Source: Juglans regia
Taxonomy: Eukaryota > Streptophyta > Magnoliopsida > Fagales > Juglandaceae
Assembly: GCF_001411555.2 (NCBI RefSeq)
Contig: NC_049915.1
Span: 19,687,424-19,751,423, forward strand
Direction: 5' to 3'
Length of the DNA stretch: 64,000 bases
Both the position numbers and the translations under genes were made by a program. Within the stretch, counting starts at the first letter, position 1. Every line of letters starts with the position of its first letter. Shown piece after piece: positions 11,165-20,888 of the stretch. The notes below the pieces were generated by a model that did not search any database, was not told the DNA's origin, and was given only the letters and a program-made list of their open reading frames with translations.

Positions 11165-11749
11165 TGATGACTAATGTGTCAATAATTTGTATTTAGAAGG
11201 ATAAAGTTGTAATTTTTTTATGTCTTGTATCTAATGGTCAAAGAAGTGACCACGTGCCTCTCTGTCTTTGTTAATTCTAATTCATATCTTGTAATATCTC
11301 AGTTATTAGATGGCCACGTGTTTGAATCAGGTGCATTAGGGTTAATGAAATGAGTCAGCCTTATAAAAGGCCATGCGATGGCTACTGTAGATAGAGGAAC
11401 GATATCGGACGCACTTTGAGAGATGCTTCGAGAGACTGAGTTAGGTTTTGAGAGATAAACTTGTAAATTTGAGAGATTGTGAGAGTTAAGGTCATTCTAG
11501 TGGCCTGAATCTTGTAACATGTACATCCGTTGTGATTCGAAGCTTGAATAAGATGATCTCTGGCCAGTTCCCCCTGTGGACGTAAATCTGAAAGGATCGA
11601 TCGAACCACGTTAAATCCTCGTGTTCTTGTTATTTTTGTTCTATTTTCTTATTTTCTATCTGGTTGTGTTTTCTAATTATGATTTCTTGAATCAATCTTG
11701 ATATTTGTTGCGTTATTTGGTGTTCTAAAAGAAACCCTAATTTACATCA
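11165..11749 (+). repeat. 5' LTR of the old copia element
   Basis: 585 bp, bounded by TG...CA. It carries two CACGTG G-box motifs (11,251-11,256 and 11,315-11,320), a TGAGTCAGCC motif and a TATA box TATAAAAG (11,362-11,369), in the order expected for a plant LTR promoter. The partner is 15,801-16,380. Confidence 0.92.
11362..11369 (+). promoter_or_regulatory. TATA box in the copia 5' LTR
   Basis: TATAAAAG in the context CCTTATAAAAGGCC, about 45 bp downstream of the second G-box. The same box is kept at 15,998-16,005 in the other LTR, which supports its role as the element's promoter. Confidence 0.6.
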
Positions 11750-11751
11750 AG

Positions 11752-11764
11752 TGGTATTAAAGCT
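11752..11764 (+). other. Primer-binding site of the old copia element
   Basis: TGGTATTAAAGCT begins 2 nt after the LTR and resembles the initiator-Met tRNA complement TGGTATCAGAGC used by most plant copia elements. Confidence 0.7.
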
Positions 11765-11772
11765 AGGTCGAG

Positions 11773-12890
11773 ATGGGTTCTACTAAGTTTGAGGTGGAGA
11801 AATTTACAGGAAAAAATGATTTTGGTCTCTGGCATATTAAAATGAGGGCTCTGTTAGTGCAGCATGGTCTCCAAGATGCACTCCTTGGAGACAAGAAGCT
11901 GTCTAAGGGGTCCTTAGAGGAACAATCAAGTTCCTTCACCATTGATAGGGTTAAACCTGAGATATTACAAAAGGAACATAGTGCCATTATTATTTCCTTA
12001 GGTGATAAGGTCTTACGGGAGGTAGCCAATAAAGATTCAGCTGCAGGGATTTGGTTGAAGCTAGAAACTCTCTACATGACCAAGTCCCTGGCCAATCGTC
12101 TTCATAATAAGACAAAGCTGTATACCTTTAAAATAACCCTGGGGGTGTCTATTGAAGATCATTTAGATGATTTTAACAAGATCATCCAAGATCTTGCTAA
12201 CATAGACATCACAATAGATGATGAGGACTAGGCTATAATGTTATTGAGTTCCCTTGACAGTTCATATGCTAACCTAACAGGAACAATTATGTATGGCAGA
12301 GAGAGTTTGTCATTAGATGAGGTGCAATCCATATTATATGCAAGGGATCTTCAAAATAATTTTGAAGCTAAACCTCAGACAGGTGAGGGGTTAGTGGCTA
12401 GGGGACGATCTGAGAAACCTGGTTATAAAGGAAAGAAGAATAAGGTAGATAAAAAACAAAAGGAAAACAATTGAAGTGTTTCCTCTATCACAAAGAGGGA
12501 CATTTTAAGAAAGATTGTTCAGAAAAGAAAACAAGAGAGGGGGATAAGTTCAAACATGAGGGAAATATATTTGTTGCATTTGAAAGCTATGAGAGTGCTG
12601 AGGTACTTTGTATCTCAGAGACTGAATCTAGTAATGAATTGATTTTAGATTCAGGATGTTCTTTTCATATTTGCCCTTGTAAATCTTGGTTTGAAACTTT
12701 CTCTATTTTTTATGGTGGACATGTTATGCTTGGTAATAATAAATCTTGTAAAGTTCTTGGAATTGGTACAATCAGATTAAAACTGCATGATGGTGTGGAA
12801 AGGATACTAAAAGATGTAAGATACATACTTGATCTTACGAGAAATTTAATCTCTCTTGGAATGCTTGATAAATCTAGTTGCACTTTTTAG
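11773..12890 (+). pseudogene. copia gag and protease region (old element)
   Basis: Nucleocapsid and protease part of the polyprotein. The start reads MGSTKFEVEKFTGKNDFGLW, a common start of Tork/Tnt1-like gag. An in-frame TAG at 12,229-12,231 interrupts gag and the frame shifts near 12,470. The zinc knuckle reads CFLYHKEGHFKKDC, where the second Cys is replaced by Tyr. The protease motif is LILDSGCSFHICP. Another stop closes the frame at 12,890. Not functional. Confidence 0.88.
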
Positions 12891-13029
12891 TTTGAGTCAA
12901 GAGTCCTAAAGGTTGCTAAAAGGTCCTTATAGTAATGAAAGGGAAAATAAAGAATGGTCTTTATACCCTAGTAAGTCAGATTGCTATAGGACATGCTTCT
13001 ACTGTCCAGAAATTGTTGGACAATGATAT

Positions 13030-14155
13030 TGTACTCTAGCACAAAAGACTAGGGCACGTCAGCCATAAAGGCTTAAAGGAATTCCAAAAACAGGAGTTAC
13101 TTGGTGACAAAGACCTAGGAGACCTTCCCTTTTGTGAAGATTGTATAGTAGGCAAGTCCACTAGAGTTAGCTTCAAACCCAGTACACACCTTACTAAACA
13201 AAGTTTGGACTATGTCCATTCTGATTTGTGGGGGCCTGGAAGGGTTAGTTCTCATGGTGGGGGGAATTACTTCCTATCCATTATTGATGACTATTCTAGG
13301 AAGGTTTGGGTTTATATCCTTAAACAGAAAAGTGACACCTTTAACAAGTTTAAGGAATGGAAAACCTTGGTTGAAAATCAAGTCGGGAGGAAGGTTAAAA
13401 AGCTTAGGCCAGACAATATACTTGAGTACTTATCAAATGAGTTTAATAACTATTGCCAAAAGGAGGGTATTGCAATGCATATGACAGTGAGGGAAACACT
13501 CCAACAGAATGACCTAGCTGAAAGAATGAATAGAACAATTCTTGAGAGGGTTAGGTGCATGTTGTCCAATGCCAAATTACCTAAAAATTTTTGGGCAGAG
13601 ATAGTTAGTACTACTTTGTATTTGATAAATAGGAGTCCATTTACTGCCATTAATTATAAGACTCCGCAGGAATTATGGACTGGTAAACCCTCAGACTACA
13701 GTAATCTGAGGGTATTTGGTTGTGTTGCTTATGCACACAGTAAAACTGACAAACTGGAACCTAGGGCAGTAAAATGCATTTTTGTTGTGTATCTTGAAGG
13801 AGTAAAAGGTTATAAACTTTGGATAGAGGAACCTGGAAAACAAAAGTGTATAATAAGTAGGGATAAGACCTTTAATGAGTCACAAATGGCCAGATCTCAG
13901 TTGGACACAGTTGAGACACAACCTGCCACTATCCCAGACAAAGTCCAGATTGAGGTGGAGTCTTTGGACTCACTGCCTCAATATACAATCAAACAGTCTG
14001 GAGATAATTCAAACTCTAGCTTAGAAAGTGACCAAGGGAAAACCACTGACTCATATAACCTTGTAAGGGAAAGGTCAAGAAGGGTTATAAGACCTGCATT
14101 GAGATTTGCACAGGCTGATAATAGCCTATGTCCTCTCTGTAGCACAAGACATTGA
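13030..14155 (+). pseudogene. copia integrase region (old element)
   Basis: The region starts with the GAG-pre-integrase motif HKRLGH, preceded by a stop where Trp is usual, and a Cys pair (CEDC). It continues in an open frame from 13,205 with DYVHSDLWGPG, IDDYSRKVWVY and a third-acidic-residue region around MNRTILERVRCML, giving the DDE integrase core. The C-terminal part is the linker ending near 14,155, where the frame is lost. Confidence 0.88.
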
Positions 14156-14222
14156 AGACCCTAAATTAAGGTCTTATAAAGAAGCAATGCATAGCAAAGA
14201 ATCTAGTAATTGACTTCTTGCA

Positions 14223-15729
14223 ATGCAAGAAGAAATTGAATCTCTTTATATGAATAAGACTTGGGAAATGGTGTTAAAACATGACAAGGTTAAAATCATA
14301 GGGTCTAAATGGATATTCAAGAAAAAGGAGGGTATAACTGGGGTAGAAAAACCTAGGTACAAAGCTAGGTTAGTGGCAAAGGGCTTTACACAAAGGGAAG
14401 GTATAGATCTCAATGAAATTTTCTCCCCTGTAGTAAAACACAGTTCCATCAGATTGTTGTTAGCCTACACTACTTATCATGATTTGTTTTTAAAACAGTT
14501 GGATGTTAAAACTGCTTTTCTGCACGGTGAATTAGAAGAAACACTGTACATGCAACCTCCTGAAGGTTTTGTAAATGAATCCAATAAGAACCATGTGTGT
14601 TTGTTGAAAATTTATTTGTATGGATTAAAACAATCCTCAAGACAGTGGTATAAAATATTTGACACACATGGTCGAGAATGGTTTTAAAAGATGCAAGTAT
14701 GATAGCTGTGTATACTTTAAAGTTTTTTATGATGCCACTGTTTACCTTCTGTTATATGTGGAGGATATGCTCATTGCTTGTAAATATAAATGTCAAATTG
14801 AGTAAGTAAAAGAAATTCTAAAATCTGTTTTTGAAATGAAAGATCTTGGACCTGTTAAGAAAATCTTAGGTATGGAGATAATTAGAGACAGAAAAAGGAA
14901 ATTACTCTACCTATCACAAAAAACATACCTTCAAAGGGTACTTAAAAGATTTAGCATGGACTTAGCAAAATTTGTGAGTACCCCCATTGGACAGCATTTT
15001 AACCTTTCTGTTAATCAGTCCCCTAAAACTGATGATAAAAGGGAATATATGATAGAAATACCATATGCAAGTATGATAGGTAGTATCCTGTATGCAATGG
15101 TCTGTTCATAGCCAGACCTTACCTATGTTGTTAGTCTAGTTAGTAGGTTCATGGGAAACCCTCGGAAACCCCACTAGCAAGCACTGAAGTGGGTGTTTCA
15201 GTACTTAACAGGCTCCTCAAGTTTAGGGCTAAGTTTTGGTGGCAATGTGTTAAGTGGTCAAGAAATTTGTAGGTTTGTAGATTCCGATTTTGCTGGAAAC
15301 TTGGACACCAGGAAGTCCCTGACTGGCTATGTATTCACTGGCTTTGGTGGTGCTGTGAGTTGGAAATCTAATTTACAATTAGTTGTAGCTTTGTCCACAA
15401 TTGAGGCTAAATACATAGCCATGACAGAGGCTATAAAGGAGGCATTATGGTTGAGAGGTATAACAAATGAACTTGGTTTATTCAAGGGTAATATCACAGT
15501 CTATTGTGACAATCAAAATACTATATATTTCACTAAAAATCAAGTTTTTTATGAAAGATCAAAACACATTGACATTAGACTTCATTTTGTAAGAGATGTG
15601 GTTGCAGGTGATACTGTCAGAGTGGAGAAAATGCCAATAGAAGAAAACCCAGTAGACATGATGACCAAATCATTGCCAAGGTCAAAGTTCAGGCACTGTC
15701 TAGACTTGATCAAAATGGAGGAGGCCTGA
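14223..15729 (+). pseudogene. copia reverse transcriptase and RNase H (old element)
   Basis: RT landmarks are KWIFKKKEG, RLVAKGFTQREGIDLNE, QLDVKTAFLHGELEE and LYGLKQSSRQWY, then a frame break near 14,687. The catalytic YVDD box reads YVED (near 14,755), so one metal-binding Asp is changed. RNase H follows from 15,193 with FVDSDFAGNLDTRKSLTGY, IEAKYIAMTEA and YCDNQNT. The end at 15,729 lies shortly before the purine tract. Several stops and shifts leave it inactive. Confidence 0.9.
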
Positions 15730-15800
15730 CCAGGGAATAAAAGGTGGGAACTGGTTAAAGATGGGGAACCTTGAAGTCAAATTGATAACAAGGTGGAGAT

Positions 15801-16380
15801 TGATGACTAATGTGTCAACAATTTGTATTTATAAGGATAAAGTTGTAATTTTTTTATGTCTTGTATCTAATGGTCAAAGAAGTGACCACGTGCCTCTTTG
15901 CCTTTGTTAATTCTGATTCATACCTTGTAATCTCTCGGTTATTAGATTACCACGTGTTTGGGTCAGGTGCATTAGGGTTAATGAAATGAGTCAGCCTTAT
16001 AAAAGGCCATGCGATGGCTACTGTAGACAGAGGAACAATATCAGATGCACTTTGAGAGAGGCTTCGAGAGAATGAGTCAGGTTTGGAGAGAGAACTTGTA
16101 AATATGAGAGATTGTGAGAATTAAGGTCATTTTGGTGGCCTGAATCTTGTAACCTGCACATCCGTTGTGATTTGAAACTTGAATAAGATGATTTCTGGTC
16201 AGTTCCCCCTGTGGACGTAGATCTGAAAGGATCGAACCACATTAAATCCTCATGTTCTTGGTATTTTCATTCTATTTTCTTATTTTCTATCTGGTAGTGT
16301 TTTCTGTTTATGATTTCTTGAATCAATCTTGGTATTTGTTGCATTATTTGCTGTTCTAAAAGAAACCCTAATTTACATCA
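15801..16380 (+). repeat. 3' LTR of the old copia element
   Basis: 580 bp, with the same ends as the left LTR (TGATGACTAATG ... TTTACATCA). It retains both CACGTG boxes (near 15,887 and 15,951) and the TATA box (15,998-16,005). Scattered differences from the left LTR indicate age. Confidence 0.92.
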
Positions 16381-16494
16381 CTGTTTATTTGAAAAACCTA
16401 GGTGATCAAAGATTACACAACATCTACCTGGAAGAACAGGCAATGAAATCAAGAACTATTAGAGAGCGAGGGTGCAAAAAAGGCTCAGCAACTT

Positions 16495-17518
16495 AATATG
16501 AAGTCTCGTAATCTAATTGGCATGCTTTCGTGCATCATCAATTGGTGTTTATGGAACCGCAGATGCAAAGCTATAATGGAGGAGTTGAAAGCTAATACAG
16601 AGCAAGTGTGGAGGTCGGTTAAAACGTGGCTTAAAATTCTTGCAACCGAATTGAAAGTGCACAAAAAGTTGACTTCTTAGGACACTCATCTGTTAAATGA
16701 ACATAACTTGGAGCCGCCCAGTGTTGCTATCCCAAAATGCATGTTAATGGGGTGGATTAAACCTCCTTGTGGATGTGTTAAAATTAATTGTGATGGGAGT
16801 GCTCGCAATAATCCAGGTTCTTCAAGGGGTGGTGGTATTTTGAGGGATGCTAATGGTAATTTCAAAAGAGCATTCAGGCGTCACTACGGTACTGGCTCTA
16901 ACAATAGAGCAGAATTAAAGGCTTTGTTTGATGGAATTCGGCTATGCAAGAGGTTATCTTACTTTAATGTAATTATTGAGAGTGACTCCAAAATTGTTGT
17001 TGAGCAGGTAAATGCACTCTATGGTATTTATGAGACTTTTGGGATGAATATATTAAAGAGATGCAAGGGATATCGTGTGGGGAACCAAGCGGCAGATTTC
17101 TTGGCTAAGCTAGGCGAAAGTGGTAGTAATGTTATTTATGTAGAATTCCAAGAGTTGCTGAGATTATTACAGGGTAATGTTCGAATTGATAAGTTGGGAT
17201 TATCGGCTATTAGACATTAATTTTGGTTGGTTGTTCTTTTTGTTTATGTTCTTTGATTGTTGTTTTTTAGGCTTGTTTAGAGGTTATTGGATTTATTATA
17301 TAGGCTTGTTTAGTCTTGCTCTTATTATAGGCTTGTTTAGTTTGTTTACCTGCTTTATGTTTGTTGGTTTGTATTTGGGAGGGTTTTATTTGATTATTTG
17401 TAATCTCCCAGATGCTTCGCTTGTAATCACGGTATTCCTCTACCATAAGTGAGGGCATATTAATATACTTGGGACGGAGCCGCTATGTGTGTGGCTACCG
17501 GCTCTTCTAAAAAAAAAA
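16495..17518 (+). mobile_element. 5'-truncated LINE fragment with RNase H domain
   Basis: The 3' end of a non-LTR retrotransposon. Frame 16,498-16,680 matches the linker of plant L1-type elements (INWCLWNRRCKAIMEE). Frame 16,708-17,220 is the RNase H domain (CDGSARNNPGSSRGGGILRD, NRAELKAL, IESDSKIVVEQVN, GNQAADFLAKLG). An untranslated tail follows and ends in a run of ten A (17,509-17,518). It lies inside exon 3 of the MYB pseudogene, whose frame continues right after the A run. No clear target duplication was found. The left edge is accurate to about 10 bp. Confidence 0.85.
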
Positions 17519-17750
17519 GAGGTTTCTTGATACAGTTAAGTGTTTTTGGACGCCACGATTGCTACAGAAGATGGAGCAAACATCTTCCCCTACTTCTAAT
17601 TCTTCATTGACATCCATGAATTCCCAGAGTTCTTCAGCTCCTTTGTCACCCAATCCAGAGTTCTTCAAACTTTCTTTTTTCAGATGGATGGTAAAAAGTA
17701 ACAAAGAAAGAGAATTGTGTCTTACATGGACATGCTTGAAGATTAGATAA

Positions 17751-18234
17751 CGACCTGGTTATATACTGGCTTGTAAGTAACAGAACTCTGGTAATTTGAC
17801 CCCATACCCACCCTCCTGGCCAGTTTTGGTCTCAAATGTTGAAGCATGCATGTATAATAAGAATTATAAAGTTCAAGTGAATGTGGGTGTGTTCATGAGA
17901 AGCAGAGAAGGAGAAGGGCCTTATCACCGATCGGCAACTTAGAACTCCAACAATGAACACAAACGCGCAGCACCAAACTCACAATAAATTTGCAGTGGAG
18001 AGAGAGAGAGAGAGAGGGGGGGTCTACTATGAAGGCCCTGGGGTTCAAAGTCAGAGGGTAGCACGAGAGAGAGAGAGAGAGAGAGAGATACATGTAGGAA
18101 TATGAGCATCGTGCAAGAGTGGAAGAGGGATTGGAGAGAGAGGGGGGAGGGGGAGCGACAGAAGGGAAATGAACAGGAATGTGGGCTAATTCAATTTTGT
18201 TAGCTTTTTGTTAATATTGACTCAAACTCTAATA
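17751..18234. other. Spacer with GA microsatellites
   Basis: No gene supported. Two (GA)n runs stand out, at about 18,000-18,016 and 18,065-18,089, in a purine-rich stretch that continues to about 18,150. The minus-strand frame here is a product of the CT repeat. Confidence 0.6.
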
Positions 18235-18690
18235 TTTCGCCGCACAAGATGAGCTCATTTTGACGGTTAAGAAAATGGTTGGAAATACTCATTTGCGGTG
18301 ACTAAAATTCATCGTAAATAGTCCTGTATAGTTATCTCATAAATTTGGTTAATGGCTTATTTTTGGCACTTTTTATCTGCCGCTAATGAGAATTAATTAG
18401 TCGCATAAGACTTTTACGGAGACTTTTTTCGCTGCAAAATATCTATTACGGCGATTTTCGTTTTCGATAGAAAGAAAATGCTGTTACAGTAACAATATTT
18501 TATTGCGGCGAAAAAGGTTACCGCAATATGTACAAAAGTTGCCATAAATAAGTGAACAGTGAATTCAACATCACTATTTCGAATACATTGCATTGGAATT
18601 CAATGACGACTTAAAAATCGCCGCAAATAAGAGCTATTTGAGGTGATTTGTTTTTTTTTGCGACAATCTAAAAATCACTAGAAAAGTCAT
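18235..18690. mobile_element. CACTA-like subterminal repeat cluster (relic)
   Basis: Short words such as CGCCGCA, TGCGGCGAAAA, CGGCGATTTT, ATCGCCGCAAATAA and TTGCGGTGA recur in both orientations over about 450 bp. Dense, short, bidirectional subterminal repeats are typical of CACTA DNA transposons. A CACTAGAAAAG string lies near 18,677. No transposase was seen and the borders are not settled, so this is a tentative call. Confidence 0.4.
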
Positions 18691-18952
18691 AATTTATTGC
18701 AATGAAAGATAAAAGAAATCACCCTAGCTTCTACAATCTAAAAACAGCCCTGAATTCACTCCCAACTTCCTCTTATCCTAAAAACATGGCCACCTACAAA
18801 AAAGCACAATCACTTGTCTTTCTTTCTCTCTCTCTCAACTTTCTCTCAAAAAAGATTTTTCTCTATCTCTTAGCTTTCTGGAGGAACGAGAAAACACTCT
18901 CTCTTAACTTTTATCTTTCTTTTGCTGAATAAACTCTCTTTTTGGGATATTT

Positions 18953-19740
18953 TTAAGATTTAGAATATAATTTATGTATATAATTTATTTATATAACTAC
19001 TATGTCAAAATGGTATACTAAATTGTACTATTACCAAACTATTCCATTTCAATATCTTAACGGGAATGATCACATGAACGGAATTCTAAACTTTGATATT
19101 TAGTCCAAACTCCTCGAGTTTACTTAACCAATCATCACATACACGTCAAGCAAAAAAAACAAAGTACACTTTCAAGCCAGACGACTCCTCTGGACATGTC
19201 CCACTACCAACACTCACAAACCAACTTATTAATCAATTCAAACAGCCCAAAACAGCCACTCTCAACCCCGAACAACCAGACACAATCCGTGACCCACCGC
19301 TATTTTTTCTTTCAATTAATCACGAGTCTGGTCATTATATTTTAAATTTTAAATTTTAAATTTATGTTTTAAATTTAGCAGACGATTTATAAAGCAAGTC
19401 GAGTATTTTAAAATCTGTAAAATATTTTAAATGTCTAAAATTATTTTAAATGGGGTATTTTTTAGTATTATTGAACCAAGTCTAACTTTTAAATTAAGCC
19501 TCTTTATATGTTTGGAGCTCCGATAATAATATAGTTTTAGAAAATTATTTTATTTAAATAATTTTACTTCTTTAGCAATATTACTTTATATTCATTATTT
19601 TATTGAATGTTAAAAACTCTACTTATTTAGATGATTTTATTTCTCTTAAGAAATATTTATTAAACTCATCATTTTATTTTTTGATGAAAAATATTATTTT
19701 TGGGATGAATACATCAAAAGTTGTATTTTTACATTTAATC
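18953..19740 (+). repeat. Duplicated 5' flank of the truncated receptor-kinase copy
   Basis: Matches 1,132-1,740 nearly throughout (for example GGAATGATCACATGAACGG at 19,063), with an additional AT-rich block near 19,340-19,520. It marks the left side of a fourth, incomplete receptor-kinase unit. The short frames at 19,093-19,359 and 19,603-19,998 cross this non-coding flank and are not genes. Confidence 0.8.
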
Positions 19741-19796
19741 TATTTCACTTTCCTTTCTATTTTCTTTTATGTCTTTCTCTCCTATTTGCTCTCTCA

Positions 19797-19876
19797 TGAC
19801 CTCCCAATTGGCAAATTTGTATCTTCAAAAATAGAAAAAAGTGACGAGCCACCTGCTAAGAGGATTTGGAAGTCCC
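19797..19876 (+). pseudogene. Unrecognised exon-like relic, copy 1
   Basis: Open sequence reading PIGKFVSSKIEKSDEPP, closely similar to 48,211-48,318, where it follows a splice-acceptor-like CTCTCAG and runs to a stop. Here the AG is lost (CTCTCATG) and a copia element interrupts the sequence at 19,877. I do not recognise the parent gene. Confidence 0.45.
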
Positions 19877-20160
19877 TATTAAGGAAGATTGCATCAATCC
19901 CTCAAATCCAACTGAATCAAGGAATCAAGATTAAATTACCAAAGTCAGCAGAATCTGTTTTCATTCCTCTGTATAGCAATATAGCCGTTTCATTTTAATG
20001 TGAATAATTTTCTTTTATTGTACATTTATTTCACCATAACTCTGCTTTCCTTTTCTATGTAATTACCAAAAGTTTGCTACTGCACTTGTATAAATTGCTT
20101 CAGAACTTAATAAGAAAGTGTGTATTTTTCCATTGAACCCGTGTAGTAAATTTCTTTATA
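19877..20160 (+). repeat. 5' LTR of the young copia element
   Basis: 284 bp, starting TATTAAGGAAG and ending TTTCTTTATA. It is followed directly by the primer-binding site. The partner is 24,494-24,777. Confidence 0.95.
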
Positions 20161-20176
20161 TGGTATCAGTAGAGCC
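20161..20176 (+). other. Primer-binding site of the young copia element
   Basis: TGGTATCAGTAGAGCC abuts the LTR with no gap and matches the usual Met-tRNA-type primer site of plant copia elements, allowing one small difference. Confidence 0.8.
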
Positions 20177-20214
20177 CTACTCTCACGAGCAACCAGATCC
20201 TTTCCCTCTCTGAA

Positions 20215-20862
20215 ATGGCCTCCTCTTCAGAACAAACATCCACCCAAACCCCACATACTCATCCCATCTCACCCACCGAAAATGCTCTCATAGCTCTCAA
20301 TATTTCTACACAAATCAATGAGAAACTAACACCCTCCACCTTCCCTCAATGGAGAGCACAATTTGAAGCTCTCCTTATCTGCTATAATCTCCTTGACTAC
20401 GTCAATGGAATTTCTCAGTGTCCCTCCCCTGTCGGCACCTCCTCCACTGAGTTGAATAAAACTCATTGGGTTCGTCAGGATAAATTAATCCTGAGTGCTA
20501 TTCTGGCTTCAACCTCAACCACCATTACTCCTCTTATCGCCACTGCCAAAACCTCTCATGAGGCTTGGAAGAAACTCAATCAAATGTATGCCAGTAAATC
20601 CCGCACCCGTGCCATGCAACTCAAGGAAGAACTCACCTTGATTCAGCGAGGAACACGCTCCATTCCGGATTATTTGCATTCGGTGAAAGCCCTAGCCGAC
20701 GAAATCGCCCTTATCGATCATCCTATCTCTGATGATGATCTCACCCTCTACATTTTAAATGGATTGGGTTCTGACTTCAGGGAAATAGCAGCGCCGATTC
20801 GAGCCCGGGAAACATCCTTAGCCTTCGAAGAATTACAATTCGAGCCCGGGAAACATCCTTAG
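20215..20862 (+). pseudogene. copia gag, N-terminal part (frame broken)
   Basis: 215 residues. The gag-polypeptide (UBN2-type) domain is clear: ALNISTQINEKLTPSTFPQW near residues 28-47, WVRQDKLILSAILAS, EAWKKLNQMYASKSRTRAMQ and LKEELTLIQRG. The start ATG lies 38 bp after the primer-binding site. The natural frame is left when a second copy of a 41-bp segment (20,838-20,878) is entered, giving a false C-terminus that ends at 20,862. Downstream gag continues in the frame of the next entry. Without gag-pol continuity this copy is probably not autonomous. Confidence 0.9.
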
Positions 20863-20878
20863 CCTTCGAAGAATTACA
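20797..20878 (+). repeat. 41-bp tandem duplication in copia gag
   Basis: Two exact copies of a 41-bp segment beginning ATTCGAGCCCGGG and ending GAAGAATTACA lie head to tail (20,797-20,837 and 20,838-20,878). As 41 is not a multiple of 3, the reading frame shifts. This is the only break seen between gag and pol. Confidence 0.93.
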
Positions 20879-20888
20879 TGATCTCCTT

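Larger units (their letters stand above)
11165..16380 (+). mobile_element. Old Ty1-copia retrotransposon, complete but decayed
   Basis: A full element of 5.2 kb: LTRs at 11,165-11,749 and 15,801-16,380, both starting TGATGACTAATG and ending TTTACATCA; a primer-binding site at 11,752-11,764 (TGGTATTAAAGCT); a gag-pol region in the sense direction; and a purine tract (AAGGTGGAGAT) just before the right LTR. The flanking 5-mers CTATT (11,160-11,164) and CTGTT (16,381-16,385) look like a target duplication with one change. The LTRs differ at many positions and the coding region is broken, so the insertion is old. It lies in intron 2 of the MYB pseudogene. Confidence 0.93.
10826..17750 (+). pseudogene. 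R2R3-MYB transcription factor pseudogene (subgroup-20-like)
   Basis: A DNA-binding regulator gene, now broken. Exon 1 (from 10,826) holds the R2 start, [20 protein letters not shown]. Exon 2 (11,024-11,143) holds [16 protein letters not shown] and the R3 start [19 protein letters not shown]. Exon 3 (from 16,402) holds SKITQHLPGRTGNEIKNY. The split of the Arg codon in GNR by intron 2 is typical for plant MYBs. A copia element (11,165-16,380) lies in intron 2, and a LINE fragment (about 16,495-17,518) interrupts exon 3. The MYB frame resumes at 17,519 with FLDTVKCFWTPRLLQKM, the post-MYB motif typical of the MYB2/MYB62/MYB108 group, and ends at 17,750. Two conserved Trp codons in exon 3 are stops (16,403-16,405 TGA and 16,460-16,462 TAG), and the end of exon 1 lacks a clear donor. 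It is non-functional. Confidence 0.85.

Noticed and set aside
18702..19998. Small plus-strand frames
   Set aside because: They lie in a duplicated non-coding flank and are not kept in the copy at 1,100-1,740.
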